Origin: Gp6-AA40 sp035764385
GTDB taxonomy: Bacteria > Acidobacteriota > Vicinamibacteria > Vicinamibacterales > UBA2999
Direction of reading: 5' to 3'
Length of the DNA: 37,151 nt
NCBI GenBank assembly: GCA_035764385.1
Contig: DASTZI010000338.1
Location: 1-37,151 of the forward strand
The notes beneath the pieces are model-generated. The model was not told the origin of the DNA. It searched no databases and saw only the letters and a program-made list of their open reading frames with translations. The translations under genes and the position numbers were made by a program. Positions 33,077 to 37,151 of the stretch are shown here, piece by piece. How positions within the stretch are numbered: position 1 is the stretch's first letter; each line of letters begins with the position of its first letter.

Positions 33077-33445
33077 TTACTTCATCGAATGCAGCCCGAT
33101 CATGTTTCCTTCTGTGTCGTAGACGAGCGAGATGAAACCGTACTGGCCGATGGAGAATTTTTTCTTCTCAATCTTCCCGCCAGACGAAGCCGCCTTCGCC
33201 TCCTGCACCGCACAGTCATCGCATGCGAAGTACACGAGCACACTGTTGCGTCCGGACGGAAAGCCCGGCATGTGAACCAGCGCACCCGGGGCGCCGTGCT
33301 GTTCGCGGTGCATCGGAAACGACCACATTTCGATTTCAGGTGAGTCGAGCCGTTCGAGCGAAACGCCGAACACGCCTTCATAGAACGTGCGCGCGCGATT
33401 CATGTCCTCGACGTAGATCTCGAACCAGCCAACCGCGTTGCTCAT
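33077..33445 (-). CDS. VOC family protein (glyoxalase/bleomycin-resistance-like)
   Basis: The 122-residue cytoplasmic protein opens MSNAVGWFEIYVEDMNRARTF, the usual first beta-alpha module of VOC proteins. SFPMHREQHGAPGALVHMPG follows, then LVYFACDDCAVQEAKAASSGGKI in the second module, and a final strand FISLVYDTEGNMIGLHSMK with a Glu-Gly-Asn near the metal-site position. Proteins of this form are often annotated as predicted enzymes related to lactoylglutathione lyase, without a known substrate. AGGA lies 6 nt before the ATG at 33445, which decides the start; in-frame codons upstream to 33634 are non-coding in character. It precedes TrmO on the same strand. Confidence 0.88.
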   Translation of the reverse strand: MSNAVGWFEIYVEDMNRARTFYEGVFGVSLERLDSPEIEMWSFPMHREQHGAPGALVHMPGFPSGRNSVLVYFACDDCAVQEAKAASSGGKIEKKKFSIGQYGFISLVYDTEGNMIGLHSMK

Positions 33446-33682
33446 AGTTGTCCTTTCATCGCCGTCAGACTCGTGATTGGCGGCGAGATAGAGTGCCACA
33501 ACATCGTTTCGGCGCTGCAACGAGAAGGGCGAAAATAGTGGGCAGCCTCCGTGGACACAATCAGGCTCATTGTCGCGGCGTTCGTGCCGCGCGCCGCCTG
33601 GACCGTTGGCGTCATCGCGAACGCGCAAACCCATCCGCCGGACGTCCGGTTCGTCGCGACCCCGCGGTGGCGCCAGGAATTG

Positions 33683-34609
33683 TCAGCGGTCCGCACGAAG
33701 CGCGAAGCCGACGACGAAGATGTTGCCTTGAGGCCGTGAACGGGCGCCGAAATCCCACTCGTAGCGAATCCGGATTTGGGAACGAATTGGTTTGACGTTG
33801 ACGGCTGCTTCGGGACCAAGTCCATAAACCTGATCGCGCGCCCCTCGTAGCAGGAGCGGAACATCGGCGCCGCGATCCGGACGAACCTGGCGGAGCCAAT
33901 AACCCGCCAGACCTGCTTCCAGCATTCGATCGAACCGGCTCACCCCGGCGCCTCCCTGCACCTGCAATGTGTCGCCGCGGGTAATGTCGATGTCGCGTTT
34001 TCGAAGATTCAGATCGTAGCTACTCAGCGCCGTGACGAACGCCGTTCGATCGTTATCGATGAAGATCGTTCCGCCCGCAGCAAGCTGATGTGTGACGTGT
34101 CCGGAGCTGAGTCCCTTTCCACCAGCCAGCGGTGAAATTCCACTCGGCACGTAAAGACCGTAAGAGCCAACAAGGTCGAAACGATTCTTGCGCCATCCTA
34201 GCCGCGCAGGTTGAATATAGAAGTCCGTCAGTCCGAACCGATCGATACTCGCCTCGGGCCGATCCTCGACGTTGACCCGTAGCCGCGCAACCGGTACGGC
34301 AGCAGTAAGGGTAAGAAAGAGATCACGACGCGACAGCGGCAACGTATATGAAACGCCCGCCCCATTGGCGAGCGCTCGCAGCCGAAACTCCCCAATCGGA
34401 ATGACATTGCCATCCCGATCGCGGATTTCGACTGCTCGGTACGAGACGAGGCGATCGACAAGATAGAAGCCGGGCGGAGGAACTCGGCCCGCATCGAGTC
34501 CGAGCAAGCCTGGCAGCTTATGGCCGAGGTCTTGGCCATCGGCGACGTTCGCGACGACGAGCAACACAAGGCATATCGCGAATGGAAGAAAGGAATATTG
34601 GGGACGCAT
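33683..34609 (-). CDS. Outer-membrane beta-barrel-like protein (phenol_MetA_deg/transporter type)
   Basis: The 308-residue protein has a signal peptide (LPFAICLVLLVVANVADGQ). The mature chain is rich in alternating hydrophobic/polar strands: GFYLVDRLVSYRAVEI, GVSYTLPLSRRDLFLTLTAAVPV, GLTDFYIQPARLGWRKNRFDLVGSYGLYVPSG and the terminal GNIFVVGFALRADR. LTDFYIQPARLGW and YGLYVPSG resemble the transporter/Phenol_MetA_deg family (PF13557) of outer-membrane proteins often encoded beside aromatic degradation genes. No such pathway is adjacent here. The start is uncertain between the ATG at 34609 and a GTG at 34630; neither has a Shine-Dalgarno sequence. It lies 59 bp after a terminator-like hairpin. 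Confidence 0.78.
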   Translation of the reverse strand: MRPQYSFLPFAICLVLLVVANVADGQDLGHKLPGLLGLDAGRVPPPGFYLVDRLVSYRAVEIRDRDGNVIPIGEFRLRALANGAGVSYTLPLSRRDLFLTLTAAVPVARLRVNVEDRPEASIDRFGLTDFYIQPARLGWRKNRFDLVGSYGLYVPSGISPLAGGKGLSSGHVTHQLAAGGTIFIDNDRTAFVTALSSYDLNLRKRDIDITRGDTLQVQGGAGVSRFDRMLEAGLAGYWLRQVRPDRGADVPLLLRGARDQVYGLGPEAAVNVKPIRSQIRIRYEWDFGARSRPQGNIFVVGFALRADR

Positions 34610-34668
34610 CCAGAAATCGTCGCGTCGCACGTCGCGTGCCGGCCAGACCCGAACGGCCTCATAACAAG

Positions 34669-34698
34669 AAAAGCGCGGAGAACGCGAGTTCTCCGTGC
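34669..34698 (-). terminator. Repeated terminator-like hairpin, copy 2
   Basis: An 11-bp stem with the same GAGAAC/GTTCTC core and TCGC loop as copies 1 and 3, with one mismatched pair near the base on the minus-strand transcript. It is followed by TTTTCTTGTTA. It lies about 57 bp after the stop of the SnoaL-like gene. Confidence 0.6.
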
Positions 34699-34755
34699 GT
34701 CATTGACCTTCCGCCTGCGCGCTCGCGCTAACGGCGGACGGGCGTTCGGTCTCCG

Positions 34756-35178
34756 TTAAACAGCCGAAGGCAAGCTGACGATCCCGAGCTGCTGAAGCAT
34801 TCCGAGTTGGTCGAAGTTGTTCCAGCCCTCGACCAGCTTCCCTGCCTTGATGCGAACGAACACCATTCCGGTGAACTGAGCGCGCTTGCCGGTCGCAGGG
34901 AAACCCAACCCATCGCCTCGGTGAGTGCCGCGGGCACTCCACCGAACCGCAACCATGTCGCCTTCGGCGACGAGGTCGTCGACGTCAATAGTGACGTCCG
35001 GGTACGCGTTGCGGTATCCAGAATGGAAACGTTTGAACTCCGCCGGCCCTTGCAGATTGGCGCCTAAACCGTGAATGACAGCGTCATCTGCGAGCATCTC
35101 GTCGATGGCGTCGGCACGGCCTTCGTTCCACACCTCGCTGAACCATCGCTGAACCAGAGTCTTGTTTTCGATTGACAT
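34756..35178 (-). CDS. SnoaL-like ester cyclase/polyketide cyclase family protein
   Basis: The 140-residue cytoplasmic protein fits the SnoaL-like fold: LVQRWFSEVWNEGRADAIDEMLADDAVIHGLG in the N-terminal helices, FKRFHSGYRNAYPDVTIDVDDLVAEGDMVAVRWSARGTHRGD in the sheet, then VFVRIKAGKLVEGWNNFDQLGMLQQLG at the end. The His and Asp residues of the sheet region are typical for the pocket. Relatives are annotated as ester cyclases, and most are not assigned a substrate. AGGAG lies 7 nt before the ATG at 35178. The upstream DUF2332 gene ends 16 bp before it, so the two are likely an operon. A terminator-like hairpin follows. Confidence 0.9.
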   Translation of the reverse strand: MSIENKTLVQRWFSEVWNEGRADAIDEMLADDAVIHGLGANLQGPAEFKRFHSGYRNAYPDVTIDVDDLVAEGDMVAVRWSARGTHRGDGLGFPATGKRAQFTGMVFVRIKAGKLVEGWNNFDQLGMLQQLGIVSLPSAV

Positions 35179-35194
35179 GTTCGCTCCTCTCCAC

Positions 35195-36283
35195 TCACGG
35201 CCTGATCAGGCTGACTGCGTCCGCGAACGCCTTGAGTGCGTCGGCATCGATGAACAGTTGGCGCGGATGCGGATGCGTACGCGCCATCACCATCTCATTC
35301 ATTCCCCCGCCTCCGCATGCGAACCGGAACACGAGTGTCGCGCTTCGCGGCGGCACGTTGAGGCTGCTGGGATCCACTTCGAGTTCCGCGACGAGGGCCG
35401 AACACGCGGGGCGTTTCAGCAGGAACTCTCGCATCCCGGCTTCGTACATGGCGCGCTGTTCAGCACTCAGAAAATCCCGCACGATCGTCTGCACGCAGAG
35501 CACGAACAGGTGCTCTGGAAGAGAGGACAGACGACGGGGTGCCTCCGGCAGAGAACAGGCCTCGAGCGTCGGCGCATCACCACGGGCGGCTCGCGAGGTG
35601 AACGCCCCAATGGCCTGTTCCAGCCGCGCGAGCCGCGACCGATCATTTGGCCACACGCACGCTCGCAGCCACATCGCATCGTCGGTCCGACCAACGTCGA
35701 GCGGTGAGAGATCCAGCCCCAGCCGCAGCGCAACCGACGGTCGCGGCTCGAGCGGAATGGGAGCCTCGTGATCGTCCACCCAGAGTGCCGGCAAGTCGTC
35801 GGCGACGAGGTTCAAGCCCGCGCTGGTGCCGAGATCGACAACGGCGATCGATCGGCGTTCGCCTGCCGACCAGAGCAGATGCGCCGGCCACAACCATGTC
35901 ACGGCCCGCGTGGTTTCGTTTGTCTGGACGACACGTTCGCGCAGCACATGCTCCACCCGGGTGCGCGTCGGCGACAGCGCCGCAATGAATGCATCACGTG
36001 TCACGGCATCGAGGCGTGTCGAACCTTCCGACAGCGGTCCGTGCAGCGGGTGAGCCTCGCCCTCGCACAGCGCGTCGTAGCGAATGGCCGCGAGCAGCAG
36101 AAGCGGACGTTCGTATCGCGAATTGAACGCGCGCCCTGCCCACAACGTGCCGAGACGTGTGCCGAACTCGCCGCGTATCGCCTCCGCGAACAGCGCGAGC
36201 ATTCGTTCGTACACGGGCTCGCGATCCTTCAGGAACGTGGCTTGAACCTGCAGGTCCTCCGAAAGATCATCAATCGTGCTCAT
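35195..36283 (-). CDS. DUF2332 family protein
   Basis: The 362-residue protein matches DUF2332: an N-terminal helical part (LQVQATFLKDREPVYERMLALFAEAI, NSRYERPLLLLAAIRYDAL), a central glycine-rich loop IAVVDLGTSAGLNLVADD that looks like a Rossmann/SAM-binding motif, and a late segment ATLVFRFACGGGGMNEMVMARTHPHPRQ. The family function is unknown; a methyltransferase-like activity is only suggested by the loop. No signal peptide is seen. No Shine-Dalgarno sequence precedes the ATG at 36283. It is followed 16 bp later by the SnoaL-like gene. Confidence 0.88.
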   Translation of the reverse strand: MSTIDDLSEDLQVQATFLKDREPVYERMLALFAEAIRGEFGTRLGTLWAGRAFNSRYERPLLLLAAIRYDALCEGEAHPLHGPLSEGSTRLDAVTRDAFIAALSPTRTRVEHVLRERVVQTNETTRAVTWLWPAHLLWSAGERRSIAVVDLGTSAGLNLVADDLPALWVDDHEAPIPLEPRPSVALRLGLDLSPLDVGRTDDAMWLRACVWPNDRSRLARLEQAIGAFTSRAARGDAPTLEACSLPEAPRRLSSLPEHLFVLCVQTIVRDFLSAEQRAMYEAGMREFLLKRPACSALVAELEVDPSSLNVPPRSATLVFRFACGGGGMNEMVMARTHPHPRQLFIDADALKAFADAVSLIRP

Positions 36284-36313
36284 GGATTGACCGTTCGCGC
36301 AGGTCGAGAGTCT

Positions 36314-36538
36314 TCAGCGGTCCTGCGGGCGCGCATTCTCGCGTCCTGGCATGATCACGACGCGACCTGGCGCATGGTCGTCGCGTGAACAATCGGCACC
36401 GCGCGTGAGGATCGCGCCGACGACGCGTCCGAGAAAATCGCGGCTGGTCTCCACCTCGCAACCGCACGCCAACAGTTTGCGTTCGCCGTTCTCCACGTGA
36501 CTACATCGCACAGCCTGTCGCGAATCGAACTGCCTCAT
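36314..36538 (-). CDS. Small Cys-containing protein, hypothetical
   Basis: A 74-residue frame from the ATG at 36538 reads MRQFDSRQAVRCSHVENGER, then KLLACGCEVETSRDFLGRVV and GAILTRGADCSRDDHAPGRV. It has Cys at positions 12, 25, 27 and 50, plus His 14, so a metal or disulfide knuckle is conceivable. Third-position GC looks coding-like, but no Shine-Dalgarno sequence precedes it and I do not recognise a family. It lies between the DUF2332 start and the double hairpin after rpoC, ending 30 bp upstream of the DUF2332 ATG. Confidence 0.4.
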   Translation of the reverse strand: MRQFDSRQAVRCSHVENGERKLLACGCEVETSRDFLGRVVGAILTRGADCSRDDHAPGRVVIMPGRENARPQDR

Positions 36539-36576
36539 CGAAGCGGATCGCGATCGCGGCGGCACAGCGTACAACG

Positions 36577-36608
36577 AAAAGGCACGGAGAACGCGAGTTC
36601 TCCGTGCC
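36577..36608 (-). terminator. Repeated terminator-like hairpin, copy 3 (after rpoC)
   Basis: A 12-bp perfect stem (GGCACGGAGAAC/GTTCTCCGTGCC) with a TCGC loop is followed on the minus strand by TTTTCG. It begins about 50 bp after the rpoC stop and after a first hairpin at 36623-36642. It probably ends the rpoBC transcript. Confidence 0.7.
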
Positions 36609-36622
36609 TCCATGTTTGTGGA

Positions 36623-36642
36623 GGGCCGGCTGAAGCCGGCCC
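36623..36642 (-). terminator. Second GC hairpin between rpoC stop and the repeated hairpin
   Basis: An 8-bp perfect stem (GGGCCGGC/GCCGGCCC) with a 4-nt loop. No T-tract follows directly; it lies 15 bp after the rpoC stop. It may be part of a dispersed repeat, a pause, or a protector of the 3' end. Confidence 0.5.
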
Positions 36643-36657
36643 CTACGTACGAGTCGA

Positions 36658-37151
36658 CTACTCGATATCGCCTGCCGGGGGTCTGGCCGACATCGGCTCC
36701 TCGGTCTCGAACGCGTATTCGATGTCGCGATCGAGATCGAGCTCCTCCTCCGTCGGCTGCGGCGCCGCCGGCGGCGGTGGCGGCTCGTCGGGTGGAATCC
36801 TCACGTGCCGGTACCATTCGAAGCCCGTGCCCGCCGGGATCAGACGTCCCATCGTCACGTTTTCCTTCAGCCCGCGCAGATGATCGATCTTCCCGCTGAT
36901 CGACGCCTCGGTCAGCACGCGCGTCGTCTCCTGGAACGATGCCGCGGAGATGAACGAGTCGGTCGACAGCGACGCCTTCGTGATCCCGAGCAGCATCGGC
37001 TGCGCGGTGGCCGGACGGCCGCCGCTGCCGATCACCCGCTCGTTCTCCTCGAGGAAGCGGAACTTGTCCACCTGCTCGTCGATGAGGAACTCGGTGTCGC
37101 CCACATCCTCGATCTTCACCCACCGCATCATCTGCCGCGCGATGACCTCGA
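36658..37151 (-). CDS. rpoC: DNA-directed RNA polymerase subunit beta' (C-terminal part; 5' end off window)
   Basis: The frame is open to the right edge, giving the last 163 residues or so of beta'. It starts EVIARQMMRWVKIEDVGDTE, followed by FRFLEENERVIGSGG, then the conserved ITKASLSTDSFISAASFQET, TRVLTEASISGKIDHLRGLK and ENVTMGRLIPAGTGF, all hallmarks of the bacterial beta' C-terminus that packs near the trigger loop and omega. The final tail (PPDEPPPPPAAPQPTEEELD, then DIEYAFETEEP) is Pro/Glu-rich and lineage-specific. It is followed by two hairpins, consistent with the end of the rpoBC operon. This is the one clear housekeeping anchor of the window. Confidence 0.97.
   Translation of the reverse strand, partial: EVIARQMMRWVKIEDVGDTEFLIDEQVDKFRFLEENERVIGSGGRPATAQPMLLGITKASLSTDSFISAASFQETTRVLTEASISGKIDHLRGLKENVTMGRLIPAGTGFEWYRHVRIPPDEPPPPPAAPQPTEEELDLDRDIEYAFETEEPMSARPPAGDIE

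Noticed and set aside
32462..33343. 293-residue plus-strand frame
   Set aside because: Antisense to trmO and the VOC gene, both of which have clear family motifs.
1..37151. CRISPR arrays, tRNA/rRNA genes, IS elements, att sites
   Set aside because: No regularly spaced direct repeats, no transposase or integrase frames, and no tRNA-like or rRNA sequence were recognised on reading; a tRNAscan/Rfam run would be decisive.

Overview
The window is a GC-rich bacterial chromosome segment. It has many secreted stand-alone enzymes, c-type cytochromes, SMP-30, amidase and VOC proteins, and the 3' end of rpoC at its right edge. This content resembles Acidobacteriota of the Vicinamibacteria type, but that assignment is inferred from gene style; no rRNA or tRNA gene was seen. 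Most genes lie on the minus strand.

Left part (1-9.0 kb). A tight minus-strand cluster runs from about 6.85 kb off the left edge: a Tat-exported gluconate-2-dehydrogenase subunit 3-like protein, a GMC dehydrogenase with a Cys cluster, a secreted amidohydrolase, a secreted alpha/beta hydrolase, an NTF2-like lipoprotein, a secreted VOC protein and a secreted c-type cytochrome. Junctions are 7-54 bp or overlapping, and nearly every product carries an export signal, so this looks like an envelope oxidation/hydrolysis pathway. To its right lie a GNAT acetyltransferase, a cytochrome P460, a small lipoprotein and a 52-residue membrane protein.

Middle (9-24.4 kb). There is a divergent pair of RidA-family genes (one exported), an exported SAM methyltransferase-like protein, and a GcvT-like gene divergent from two tandem PYROXD2-type flavoproteins. 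Next come a decayed RibD/DHFR-type fragment, a secreted cupin, a flavodoxin-like reductase with a likely 1-base frameshift, a membrane-anchored amidase, a vanadium-haloperoxidase-like protein behind a di-heme peroxidase-like protein, a CoA-pyrophosphatase-type Nudix protein and an SMP-30-type lactonase-like protein.

Right part (24.5-37.2 kb). Here are small membrane/secreted proteins, a BBE-type flavoprotein, and then a plus-strand trio: an Hcp-like T6SS tube protein, a TPR-methyltransferase fusion (COG4976-like), and a 703-residue eCIS-core (DUF4157) protein with an HEIVH motif. This trio is the best candidate for an uncharacterised system. It is followed by TrmO, a VOC protein, an outer-membrane transporter-like protein, a SnoaL-like protein, a DUF2332 protein and rpoC.

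Two patterns cut across the genes. A near-identical hairpin plus T-tract lies just downstream of three unrelated minus-strand genes. In addition, six genes that lack a Shine-Dalgarno sequence have a TANNNT box 7-9 nt before the start codon, which suggests widespread leaderless transcription.
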